From assembly GCA_905236585.1 (NCBI GenBank), contig CAJOQZ010000192.1:1-6701 (forward strand): a stretch of DNA of 6,701 nucleotides. Reading direction: 5' to 3'. The position numbers and the translations under genes were made by a program. The DNA is from an uncultured Lachnospiraceae bacterium. GTDB taxonomy: Bacteria > Bacillota > Clostridia > Lachnospirales > Lachnospiraceae. This document shows positions 1 to 6,118 of the stretch, in pieces; the first letter of the stretch is position 1; each line of letters begins with the position of its first letter. Under the pieces are notes generated by a model. That model searched no databases. It saw only the letters and a list, made by a program, of their open reading frames with translations, and was not told the DNA's origin.

Positions 1-1
1 A

Positions 2-40
2 AGTACTGTCCAACGAACGAAGTGAGTTGATGACAGCACT
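2..40. repeat. Long imperfect inverted repeat (hairpin) at the window edge
   Basis: Bases 2-10 pair with 32-40 (eight of nine positions, one A/C mismatch at 5/37), and bases 11-14 pair with 26-29. A two-base bulge lies at 30-31 and an 11-base loop at 15-25, giving 12 pairs out of 13. No T-run follows on the plus strand, so it is not an ordinary terminator for an upstream gene reading in. The loop region with its GAACGAAGTGA core resembles the small dispersed palindromes often found between genes in Clostridia; that resemblance is from memory, not a search. It could also be an operator or a transcript end of a gene lying off the window. Confidence 0.5.
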
Positions 41-67
41 GGCATCCGACAGAGTAAGTCAGATAAT
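39..67 (+). promoter_or_regulatory. Candidate sigma-A promoter for the cyclase-lipoprotein operon
   Basis: CTGGCA at 39-44 (four of six against TTGACA) is separated by 17 bases from GATAAT at 62-67 (five of six against TATAAT). This would place the transcript start near 74 and give a leader of about 20 bases before the ATG at 95. The -35 box is weak and the promoter is judged only from spacing and match, so transcription could also enter from upstream of the window. Confidence 0.35.
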
Positions 68-81
68 AACTTGCGTTATTA
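64..81. repeat. Perfect 7-base palindrome over the -10/start region
   Basis: TAATAAC at 64-70 and GTTATTA at 75-81 are exact reverse complements with a four-base spacer TTGC. The left arm overlaps the candidate -10 box, and the right arm ends where the ribosome site of the following gene begins. It could be a repressor operator, or, if the transcript starts further upstream, an RNA hairpin beside the ribosome site. AT-rich short palindromes do arise by chance, so the function is unproven. Confidence 0.4.
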
Positions 82-82
82 G

Positions 83-87
83 AGGAG
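83..87 (+). promoter_or_regulatory. Ribosome binding site that selects the ATG at 95
   Basis: AGGAG at 83-87 lies only one base before an in-frame ATG at 89, but seven bases before the next in-frame ATG at 95. Normal Shine-Dalgarno spacing therefore favours 95 as the start of the cyclase; the choice changes the protein by only two residues. Confidence 0.7.
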
Positions 88-94
88 TATGGAT

Positions 95-1264
95 ATGTCC
101 CTCAAGAAATTTCTGCTATACGGCTATGACAGCCAAAGTTACCGCGACTGTCTCGATCTGATCCGCTGGACGGACAGACGGCACATGCGCATCATCAACT
201 CGTGGTTCCTTGTCGTCAATCTGCTGTACCTGATTTTTTCCATGAACAACCTATTCGGCGTCAATGAGACGTTCATTCCGTTTTATTCCGCTTTTTTTGG
301 GATTTCCGTTGTTTTCGAGGGCGTGCTGTTTTTGCTGCGCAGCCGCATCCGCGGGATCACGTTCCCGCTGATGTATCTGATGATCGCCATTTTATCCGTT
401 TACGGCATTGTCACGTCTTTGAACCAGCCCTATATGGCGGCGATCATGTTCGAGGTGCTGCTGGTTTTGGTATCCCTCTCCTTTATTGATACCATGGCGA
501 AAATGGGCGGCACCGTCATCCTGATGGGCGGCGCCTTCCTCTATACATCCTATGCCAACAAGCCGATGGTGATCGCTTATCAGGATATTTACAATACGAT
601 CGTTTTCCTAAGCCTTGCCCTCGTACTACATTACGCGTTCCAGCGGGCGAGAATATCGCAGTTCGTCACCTACCGGCAGAATGTCGCCATCCAGCAGACG
701 TTGGCGATCCGGTCGGATTTTGACGAATTGACCTCGGTGCTTTCCCGCAGCGCCTTTTTCAAACTGACGGACATCCTGATGGAATCCGAACCGGACGACC
801 TGTTAGTCCTTTGCCTGTTGGATCTCGACGGCTTCAAGGAGATCAACGACACTTACGGGCATCAGGTCGGCGATATGGCAATCCAAAAAACAGGGCAGGT
901 TCTCCTTGAGACCCTCGGCATCACCTTCGGTGAAAAATGGTCCTATACCGACCGCGTCATCCCGGAGGGGACAAGTTTTGCGGGAAGGCTCGGCGGCGAC
1001 GAGTTCATCTGCCTGATCCGCGGACTAAACGACACCGACGAAGTAAAGGCTAAAGTCCATGAGATTTTGGACAACCTAAACGCCCAGCGTTTTGAAAACA
1101 TCGAGGGACTGCATTCCTCGTTCGGACTGACCGTCATCACAAAGGAAGACCGCAACATCGACGGTCCGTACCAAAGAGCCGACGATGCGCTGTACGAGTC
1201 CAAGCGCGGCGGCAAGAACAAGATCACCTTCAACAACAAATACAAAAGGTGGAGGGAGTCATGA
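95..1264 (+). CDS. Membrane-bound diguanylate cyclase (GGDEF domain)
   Basis: Predicted to make cyclic di-GMP from two GTP at the inner face of the cell membrane. The 389-residue protein has a short cytoplasmic N-terminus and about six hydrophobic helices (near 33-53, 60-81, 88-109, 113-131, 137-153 and 165-184) that match no sensor domain I can name. A C-terminal GGDEF domain starts at the DELT motif (210-213). Metal-binding DLD is at 243-245, the signature GGDEF at 300-304 is intact, and the typical ADDALY...GGKNK end lies at 362-376, so catalysis is expected. The inhibitory RxxD I-site expected just before the signature is absent (EGTS instead), and about 15 extra residues lie between the GHxxGD helix and GGDEF. 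The stop overlaps the ATG of the following solute-binding lipoprotein, so the two are probably made together. Family is clear; the input signal is unknown. Confidence 0.93.
   Translation: MSLKKFLLYGYDSQSYRDCLDLIRWTDRRHMRIINSWFLVVNLLYLIFSMNNLFGVNETFIPFYSAFFGISVVFEGVLFLLRSRIRGITFPLMYLMIAILSVYGIVTSLNQPYMAAIMFEVLLVLVSLSFIDTMAKMGGTVILMGGAFLYTSYANKPMVIAYQDIYNTIVFLSLALVLHYAFQRARISQFVTYRQNVAIQQTLAIRSDFDELTSVLSRSAFFKLTDILMESEPDDLLVLCLLDLDGFKEINDTYGHQVGDMAIQKTGQVLLETLGITFGEKWSYTDRVIPEGTSFAGRLGGDEFICLIRGLNDTDEVKAKVHEILDNLNAQRFENIEGLHSSFGLTVITKEDRNIDGPYQRADDALYESKRGGKNKITFNNKYKRWRES
1248..1256 (+). promoter_or_regulatory. Ribosome binding site inside the cyclase gene, for the lipoprotein
   Basis: GGAGG at 1251-1255, in a GGTGGAGGG run, lies five bases before the ATG at 1261. 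An in-frame GTG at 1249 falls inside this site and would add MEGV ahead of the signal peptide, so it is unlikely to be used. The site lies in the last codons of the cyclase, which fits translational coupling through the ATGA overlap. Confidence 0.75.
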
Positions 1265-2502
1265 AAAGAAGAATCGCGGCATTATTGATATCCTGCCTCG
1301 CAGTTCTGTCCGCCGGAGGCTGCGCCGGAAGCGACAACCGTTTTACTCCATCCGACAACAAGGACGCATCCGTCCACTTATCCCTCGCTCTAAGGGACGG
1401 CACCTATGCTGACGTGATCGCGGACTGCGTGGTGGATTTTGAAAACAAGTACAACGTCGCCTGCGACATTTACCGGCTTTCCGAAGACGAACTGCATGCC
1501 GCCATCTTAGACGACGCCGAGTCAGGCGCCGGCGCCTACGACCTGTGCATGGTGGACGGCTCCTGGATGCAGGAATACACCTCCGCCGGCGTCCTTGCAA
1601 AATTAAATGCATATGGCTACGAACTCGACAACGACATCATCCCCGCCACGACGGAAATCTGCTTCCGCGACGGCGATACGTATCTCGCGCCGTATTACGG
1701 CAATGTGACGGTGCTTTTATACAACAAAAGCATCATCAAACGCGCGGGCTATGAACCGTCCGACATCCAGTCCGTAGCAGATATGAAAAAGATTTGCGAA
1801 TTTGCGAAAAAAACGCACAACCTCGGCTTTATGTACCGGGGCGACACGGAAAACAATATCGTCGTGGATTTTCTTCCCGTCCTGCTTGCCTATGGGGGAT
1901 GGGTCGTAGATGAAAACAATCAGCCGTCCGTAGATACGGTGGAATTTCATGATGCGATGGCTGCATATTTAGATCTGATCGCGACCGGCAAACCCGCCGG
2001 AAGGGACGAACTGGTCATCGCCGTCGCCAACAACGCCGCCGCCATGGCGATCGGCTGGCCGGGCTGGTATACGCCCGAGCCGCACTCCACGGCGGATTAT
2101 ATCGCTATGCCGGGGCGGATGGATGACGACGGTGCGTTCTGCAACGCCAGCGTCTACGGCATATGGACCCTCGGCGTTCCGATAAGCAGCCAGCAGCCAA
2201 AACTTGCCGTAAGCCTTTTATCCTATCTCATGGACAAGGACGTGCAGTACGGCACCGTCGCAAGCGGCGGCGTGCCCTGCCGTTACTCCAGCCTCAAGGA
2301 CGAAGCCGTGCTTGCGCAGTTCCCAGAGTATAAAGCCGTCTGCACCGCGCTGGAAGAAGGCGTCTACCGCCCGATCATCGCGTACTGGCCGCAGTTCTAT
2401 ACGATTTTGGGCGCACATATGCGCGACATCATAGAAGGAGGCGCAACCATCGACGAAGGGCTTGCCGCTGCCCAGCAGGAACTTCTTACGATTACGCCGT
2501 AA
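1261..2502 (+). CDS. Extracellular solute-binding lipoprotein, family 1 (sugar-type ABC receptor fold)
   Basis: The 413-residue protein is predicted to be a lipid-anchored binding protein on the outer face of the membrane. A lipoprotein signal peptide is visible: KRR at 2-4, a hydrophobic stretch 5-18, and a lipobox AGGC with the lipidated cysteine at 21. The -3 residue is alanine, a less common but accepted choice. The mature part fits the family-1 fold (MalE/MsmE-like): a DGDTYLAPYYGN stretch near 137-148, then LLYNKSIIKRAGYEP around 152-166. A GG...DENNQPSVDT segment lies near 212-226, and the C-terminal helix pattern ending IDEGLAAAQQEL is at 397-408. Ligand cannot be read from sequence; sugars or glycosides are usual for the family. 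It overlaps the cyclase gene by four bases (ATGA), and no permease or ATPase gene follows, so a receptor role for the cyclase is as likely as transport. Another possibility is that it supplies a transporter encoded elsewhere. Confidence 0.88.
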   Translation: MKRRIAALLISCLAVLSAGGCAGSDNRFTPSDNKDASVHLSLALRDGTYADVIADCVVDFENKYNVACDIYRLSEDELHAAILDDAESGAGAYDLCMVDGSWMQEYTSAGVLAKLNAYGYELDNDIIPATTEICFRDGDTYLAPYYGNVTVLLYNKSIIKRAGYEPSDIQSVADMKKICEFAKKTHNLGFMYRGDTENNIVVDFLPVLLAYGGWVVDENNQPSVDTVEFHDAMAAYLDLIATGKPAGRDELVIAVANNAAAMAIGWPGWYTPEPHSTADYIAMPGRMDDDGAFCNASVYGIWTLGVPISSQQPKLAVSLLSYLMDKDVQYGTVASGGVPCRYSSLKDEAVLAQFPEYKAVCTALEEGVYRPIIAYWPQFYTILGAHMRDIIEGGATIDEGLAAAQQELLTITP

Positions 2503-2508
2503 CCATTT

Positions 2509-2901
2509 TTAGAATGTTATGACTTCCGGCTCCGCCGTAAAGGATGAAAATGTGGCAGTCGCGTTCTTAAAATAGAATACCTCGGTATTGCCGTCGTCCG
2601 CCTGATACATCTTCTGCAAAGACGGGTACGCGTCAAGCATGGACTGCCGCGCCTCGATCCGGTCGTCTTCTACAAGTTCGCCCGCGACGCGAAGCCATTT
2701 CCCGCCCTTGAATGCGCACACTTCGACTTTCGGATTCGCGTGGATCTGCTTCGATACGTCCTTGACTTTTCCGGTCTGGATATACAGTTTCCCTTCGAAA
2801 ATATGCGCCGTTCCGAACGGTCTGACCCTCGGCTGGTCGCCGTCTGTGGTCGCCAGATAATACGTTCCCGCGTCCTTCAAAAACTCTGCTGCTCTTTCCA
2901 T
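2509..2901 (-). CDS. PNPOx-like flavin-fold protein (pyridoxamine 5'-phosphate oxidase family)
   Basis: A 130-residue protein of the small split-barrel family related to pyridoxamine phosphate oxidase, which usually binds FMN or a similar cofactor as a cytoplasmic dimer. The recognisable parts are YYLATTDGDQPRVRPFG at 14-30, KLYIQTGKVKDVSKQI at 38-53 and KWLRVAGELVEDD at 68-80. Its short length and pattern fit the uncharacterised branch rather than true PdxH (about 200 residues), so vitamin B6 synthesis is not implied; redox or stress reactions are guesses. The start chosen is the ATG at 2901 because AAAGGAGG sits 10 bases upstream; an upstream GTG at 2949 would add 16 residues unlike the family. 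It lies 52 bases behind the hybrid kinase and is probably the last gene of that operon. Its stop is six bases from the stop of the opposing lipoprotein gene. Confidence 0.85.
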   Translation of the reverse strand: MERAAEFLKDAGTYYLATTDGDQPRVRPFGTAHIFEGKLYIQTGKVKDVSKQIHANPKVEVCAFKGGKWLRVAGELVEDDRIEARQSMLDAYPSLQKMYQADDGNTEVFYFKNATATFSSFTAEPEVITF

Positions 2902-2911
2902 GGTAAAATTT

Positions 2912-2919
2912 CCTCCTTT
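2912..2919 (-). promoter_or_regulatory. Strong ribosome binding site of the PNPOx-like gene
   Basis: Read on the minus strand this is AAAGGAGG, ending 10 bases before the ATG at 2901. It decides between that ATG and the GTG at 2949 upstream of it. Confidence 0.8.
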
Positions 2920-2953
2920 GTGTTTTTTTCGTACGGCATCAGGCGCCACGCGC

Positions 2954-5071
2954 TTATGTCGTGCTGTTCCTGTTCGTCCGTTTTATATGCTCGGTGATCG
3001 TCGCAATCAGATGCCCCACGTCGAACGGCTTCGCCACATGATTGTTCATGCCGCTTTCGATGCTCATGCGCTTATCCTCTTCCCTTGCGTTCGCACTAAG
3101 CGCAATGATCGGCAGCATCTTGACATCCTCCCGCAGCAGGGCGCGGATCGCCCTCGACGCCTCATAGCCGTTCATGACCGGCATCTGGATATCCATAAGG
3201 ATCAGATCATAATACCATGCCTCGTGCGTCTTCACCGCCTCAACCGCGTCGCTTCCGTCCTCCACCGATTCCACTAAAAATCCTGCTTCCCGCAGCACCT
3301 TCTCGGCAAGCATCCGGTTGATCTTGATGTCTTCCACCAAAAGAATCCGATACTTCTCTTTTTCAAACGGCTCCGGCGGCACATCCTCCGCCGGGGCGTC
3401 TGCCGCCGCATATTCCGCAACCTTAAGCGGCAGATCCAAGGTAAACGTCGATCCTTTGCCTTTTTCGCTTTCGACCGACAATGAGCCGCCCATCATATCG
3501 ACGAGATTCTTCGCGATGGAAAGCCCCAGCCCCGAACCGGTCGTCCCCGCCTCCGTGGAACTGCTCTCGCGCTCGAACGCCCGATACAGCCGGTGGATAA
3601 ATTCCTGCGACATGCCGATTCCGGTATCCGCTACTAAAAATGAGTACCGCGCATAACCGGAAGACGATATATTCTTTTGAAAAGCGCTGACGGTAATCTT
3701 TCCGCCATTTGGCGTGAATTTGACGGCGTTGCTGATCAGATCGCTTAACACTCTTCGGAAACGCGCCGCATCCACGCGGACATTCTGCTCCGGCAGATCC
3801 GTCGCATCGACGAGCGCAACCCCCTTCTCCTTCGCCTGCGTCTCAAAGAGAGAAAGCACCATGCCGATCTGCTCCCTCAGGTCGCAGACATCTTCCTTCA
3901 GTTCAACCCGTCCGTATTCGATGCTGCTCATCTCGAGGAGATCATCGATCAACGACAGCAGCTGCCTTCCCGCTTCTTCAACTTTTTCGATATCGTCCTT
4001 AGCCTGTTCGCTGTCACCCAGATGCCGCTTTGCCAGCCCCGCAAATCCCATGACCGCATTCATCGGCGTGCGAATGTCATGCGAGACGTTGAATAAGAAC
4101 TGGGATTTGATCTCGTTCGCGTGCTTCTCGCGCTGCAGATCGTATTCCATTTCCATTTTTTCCGCCATCTCGCGCTGAAAGATAAGCGTATCCTCCGTAA
4201 CATCCCGAAATCCCAGCACCACATGATCGAAAGACTGTTCCGAACCGGCGCGGTTGACCGTCATCGCCACATACGCAATTTCACCGACCGGCGTATGGCA
4301 GCGGAAATTGATGGTAAACGACGATTCCTCCCTCGCCCGTGCAAGAAGGCTTCCGTCATTAACGAGGGAAAGAAACATATCCTGGTCTTCGGGAATGATG
4401 TATTCATTTACGTATGACCTAAGCACGCTCTGATAATCGGCTTTCGTCCCCTCTATAAGCCCGACTTTCCTGGAAATATCCCGGAAGAAATCATTTTGCA
4501 GATGGTACGCCCGCATTTCTCCGCTTTTTGGATCAACCAGATATATGCACGCATAATCGCTGCAAAGCCCCTCGATCACTTCGGCGGCAAGACGGTTTTC
4601 TTCCTGAATCTGCTTTTTTTCCGTAACATCGGTAAGGAAGACATAATACACCGCGCCGTAGCCCGGAAACTGCGCATAATGCCCGTAATCCTCAACCCAG
4701 CGGATGCTGCCGTCCTTGCGGATGATGCGGTATTCCACATAGTCCATGTTCGCGTTGGCGCTGTTCGAAATCTGCGAGCCGATCGACTCCTCCACCCTCG
4801 CGTAATCATCCGGGTGGACGATCCCCCGGAACGTACATCCGGTCAGCGTCTTAAATTCCTCGCTGCTTTCACAGCCGAATATCCGGTACGTCGCCTTATT
4901 CGAATACAAAAGTTCCTGCGACTCGTCCGCCCGGTAGACGAAAAAGCCCCCCGGCATCTGCTCGGAAAACCAGTTGACGATCGGCATCTGCTGCCTGCTA
5001 AAATCAATCCACTCGTCCTGTACGATATGCTCCGTTTTTACTTCTTCCCAAACTAAATCTTTATCGTCCAA
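2954..5071 (-). CDS. Soluble hybrid sensor histidine kinase (PAS-PAS-HisKA-HATPase-REC)
   Basis: A 705-residue cytoplasmic kinase that should autophosphorylate a histidine and pass the phosphate to its own receiver domain. In order: a PAS domain with PAC tail (about 33-152, ending FLTDVTEKK), a second PAS-like sensor region (about 160-295, ending GFRDVTED), then a short coiled-coil linker. The HisKA box is FNVSHDIRTPMN with His331. The ATPase part has N448 in NAVKFTPNGG, the G1 motif DTGIGM at 482-487 and the G2 motif GSGLGLS at 512-518. The C-terminal receiver (about 573-697) has acidic E580/D581, phospho-acceptor D627, S659 and K681. All key residues are present. No membrane segment or signal peptide is seen. 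The start is TTG at 5071, supported by CCGGAGG nine bases upstream; the next in-frame ATG would cut 28 residues. It follows the DUF2225 gene by 21 bases. No DNA-binding response regulator is nearby, so its phosphorelay target is unknown. Confidence 0.93.
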   Translation of the reverse strand: MDDKDLVWEEVKTEHIVQDEWIDFSRQQMPIVNWFSEQMPGGFFVYRADESQELLYSNKATYRIFGCESSEEFKTLTGCTFRGIVHPDDYARVEESIGSQISNSANANMDYVEYRIIRKDGSIRWVEDYGHYAQFPGYGAVYYVFLTDVTEKKQIQEENRLAAEVIEGLCSDYACIYLVDPKSGEMRAYHLQNDFFRDISRKVGLIEGTKADYQSVLRSYVNEYIIPEDQDMFLSLVNDGSLLARAREESSFTINFRCHTPVGEIAYVAMTVNRAGSEQSFDHVVLGFRDVTEDTLIFQREMAEKMEMEYDLQREKHANEIKSQFLFNVSHDIRTPMNAVMGFAGLAKRHLGDSEQAKDDIEKVEEAGRQLLSLIDDLLEMSSIEYGRVELKEDVCDLREQIGMVLSLFETQAKEKGVALVDATDLPEQNVRVDAARFRRVLSDLISNAVKFTPNGGKITVSAFQKNISSSGYARYSFLVADTGIGMSQEFIHRLYRAFERESSSTEAGTTGSGLGLSIAKNLVDMMGGSLSVESEKGKGSTFTLDLPLKVAEYAAADAPAEDVPPEPFEKEKYRILLVEDIKINRMLAEKVLREAGFLVESVEDGSDAVEAVKTHEAWYYDLILMDIQMPVMNGYEASRAIRALLREDVKMLPIIALSANAREEDKRMSIESGMNNHVAKPFDVGHLIATITEHIKRTNRNSTT

Positions 5072-5080
5072 CTTGTCGAT

Positions 5081-5087
5081 CCTCCGG
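5081..5087 (-). promoter_or_regulatory. Ribosome binding site supporting a TTG start of the hybrid kinase
   Basis: CCGGAGG on the minus strand ends nine bases before TTG at 5071. It lies in the 21-base gap behind the DUF2225 stop codon, and no ATG is available at a suitable distance. Confidence 0.7.
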
Positions 5088-5092
5088 TTAGA

Positions 5093-5947
5093 CTATGCCT
5101 TATTCTGCTCTTTCATTTTGTTCAACTGATCTTTTAAGTCAAGGCAGCGGTCCTTCATCCTTGGATTCGTCGCTTTAGACTGTAAAAGAGACGAAACAAA
5201 GCGGTATGCCGTCGTAATATCCCCAAAATATGTCGCCATATTCGCAAGCAAATATTCCACCGTCGTTGTATTCATTCCGCAAAGCGGCGGATGCTCCGTC
5301 GAGATTGCTTTGGTAAAGCCGTCGTACGCCTCTTTGTAAAACGCGTCGAACTGCTTTTTGTGTTCTTCTATTTTTTCTTTGGGGACGTCTTCTTTCTTTT
5401 TTTCTTCTGCGACCAAATCCCGGTACAGCCAAGCCGTTTTCAAACAAATATATGCTTTTTCGGAAAGGCGTACATTCTTAACCATTGCGGAAAGCAGGCA
5501 TAAGTTATAGCGCTCGATCGCTTCCTCGTAGGTGTATGTTTCTTTTTCTCCCATGGATACCGGCTTGAAATTAACCATGATCTGCTCTTTTAGGCGCTTG
5601 ATCTGGTTGGGCGTAATCGGCTCAAAATAACTCCCCATCGCTGCGTATCCGCAGTTCGGGCAGACTATCGTGTCGAATTTAAGCACATCGACATTCTCAT
5701 ATCTCGGACGAAGATCCATATCCGGGTCCATGCGGCGCAGTTTGGTTCCGCGCACGGAAATCGCGGTAAACTTTCTGCTGCAGACAGGACATACAAAATT
5801 CTTTTGAATCAGATAATCCGTCTCTTTCGGCTCTTCCTTTTTCTTTTCGACCTTCTTTTCCTCTTTATCGCTGCCCGCGGAAATGCCGGTAACCGCTTCC
5901 TGCTGCTTGCCTAAACCAAATTTTTCCAAGCCGGATAATAACCCCAT
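5093..5947 (-). CDS. DUF2225 family protein with two CxxC zinc-ribbon halves
   Basis: A 284-residue cytoplasmic protein of unknown function found mainly in Firmicutes. After a short N-terminus comes a highly charged Lys/Glu linker (about 28-43). The DUF2225 core follows: CPVC at 53-56, then CPNCGY at 96-101, four cysteines 39 residues apart that probably bind one zinc. The rest (about 110-280) is helical and resembles TPR-like repeats, with a second Lys/Glu-rich stretch near 181-198 and a family-like segment AYICLKTAWLYRDL near 165-178. The ATG at 5947 is preceded by AGGAG at eight bases. It is the first gene of a probable operon with the hybrid kinase (21-base gap) and the PNPOx-like gene. 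Zinc binding and protein-protein contact are inferences from the motif; no enzymatic residues are recognised. Confidence 0.9.
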   Translation of the reverse strand: MGLLSGLEKFGLGKQQEAVTGISAGSDKEEKKVEKKKEEPKETDYLIQKNFVCPVCSRKFTAISVRGTKLRRMDPDMDLRPRYENVDVLKFDTIVCPNCGYAAMGSYFEPITPNQIKRLKEQIMVNFKPVSMGEKETYTYEEAIERYNLCLLSAMVKNVRLSEKAYICLKTAWLYRDLVAEEKKKEDVPKEKIEEHKKQFDAFYKEAYDGFTKAISTEHPPLCGMNTTTVEYLLANMATYFGDITTAYRFVSSLLQSKATNPRMKDRCLDLKDQLNKMKEQNKA

Positions 5948-5990
5948 CGATTCCTCTCCTTACCTTTCTATGTTTTGCCACTTGTCATTT

Positions 5991-6019
5991 ATTATAACTT
6001 GTCGGTCTTTTTTCTTCAA
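5991..6019 (-). promoter_or_regulatory. Sigma-A promoter for the DUF2225-kinase-PNPOx operon
   Basis: On the minus strand TTGAAG (6019-6014, four of six) is followed after exactly 17 bases by a perfect TATAAT (5996-5991). Transcription would start near 5984, giving a leader of about 37 bases that holds the ribosome site at 5956-5960. This is the best promoter match in the window. Confidence 0.75.
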
Positions 6020-6078
6020 TGGATATTTTCCCGCAAAAGAAGCCACAAACCAGTGAACATAAAAATCATATTCTGCAA

Positions 6079-6097
6079 AGGATGTTGCCCTCATCCT
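6079..6097. repeat. Inverted repeat AGGATG-N7-CATCCT around the phosphatase -35 box
   Basis: The two six-base arms (6079-6084 and 6092-6097) are exact reverse complements. The proposed -35 box TTGCCC (6085-6090) lies entirely in the seven-base spacer, as a repressor or activator site might. No known regulator is recognised for this sequence, and six-base arms alone are not strong proof. Confidence 0.4.
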
Positions 6098-6112
6098 AAA
6101 TTGTGCTATACT
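6085..6112 (+). promoter_or_regulatory. Extended -10 promoter directly abutting the phosphatase start codon
   Basis: TTGCCC (6085-6090, four of six) and TATACT (6107-6112, five of six) are 16 bases apart. The TG at 6104-6105, one base before the hexamer, makes an extended -10 box. The expected start point, six to seven bases after the -10 box, falls at about 6118-6120, on the ATG at 6119. Confidence 0.65.
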
Positions 6113-6118
6113 ATTCAC

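Noticed and set aside
3..161. Open frame of 52 codons on the plus strand running from the window edge into the cyclase gene
   Set aside because: It would overlap the cyclase by about 67 bases, its translation resembles no known protein end, and the first part is accounted for by the hairpin repeat.
2492..2509. Possible terminator: TTACG-C-CGTAA palindrome followed by ATTTTT at the end of the lipoprotein gene
   Set aside because: With a realistic loop only four base pairs remain, mostly A-T, and they lie within the last codons. This is too weak to call an intrinsic terminator.
2902..2949. N-terminal extension of the PNPOx-like protein from a GTG at 2949
   Set aside because: The 16 extra residues overlie the perfect AAAGGAGG ribosome site of the ATG at 2901 and look unlike the family.
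3714..4178. Plus-strand open frame of 154 codons opposite the hybrid kinase
   Set aside because: It is Ser/Arg-rich with no family features and lies wholly antisense to well-conserved kinase motifs, so it is a shadow.
4496..5056. Plus-strand open frame of 186 codons opposite the PAS region of the kinase
   Set aside because: Antisense to recognisable PAS sequence, with no ribosome site or recognisable domain. The real gene on the other strand explains the open frame.
5821..5868. Long pyrimidine-rich tract on the plus strand
   Set aside because: It is explained by Lys and Glu codons (AAR/GAR) in the charged linker of the DUF2225 protein, and needs no separate structural role.
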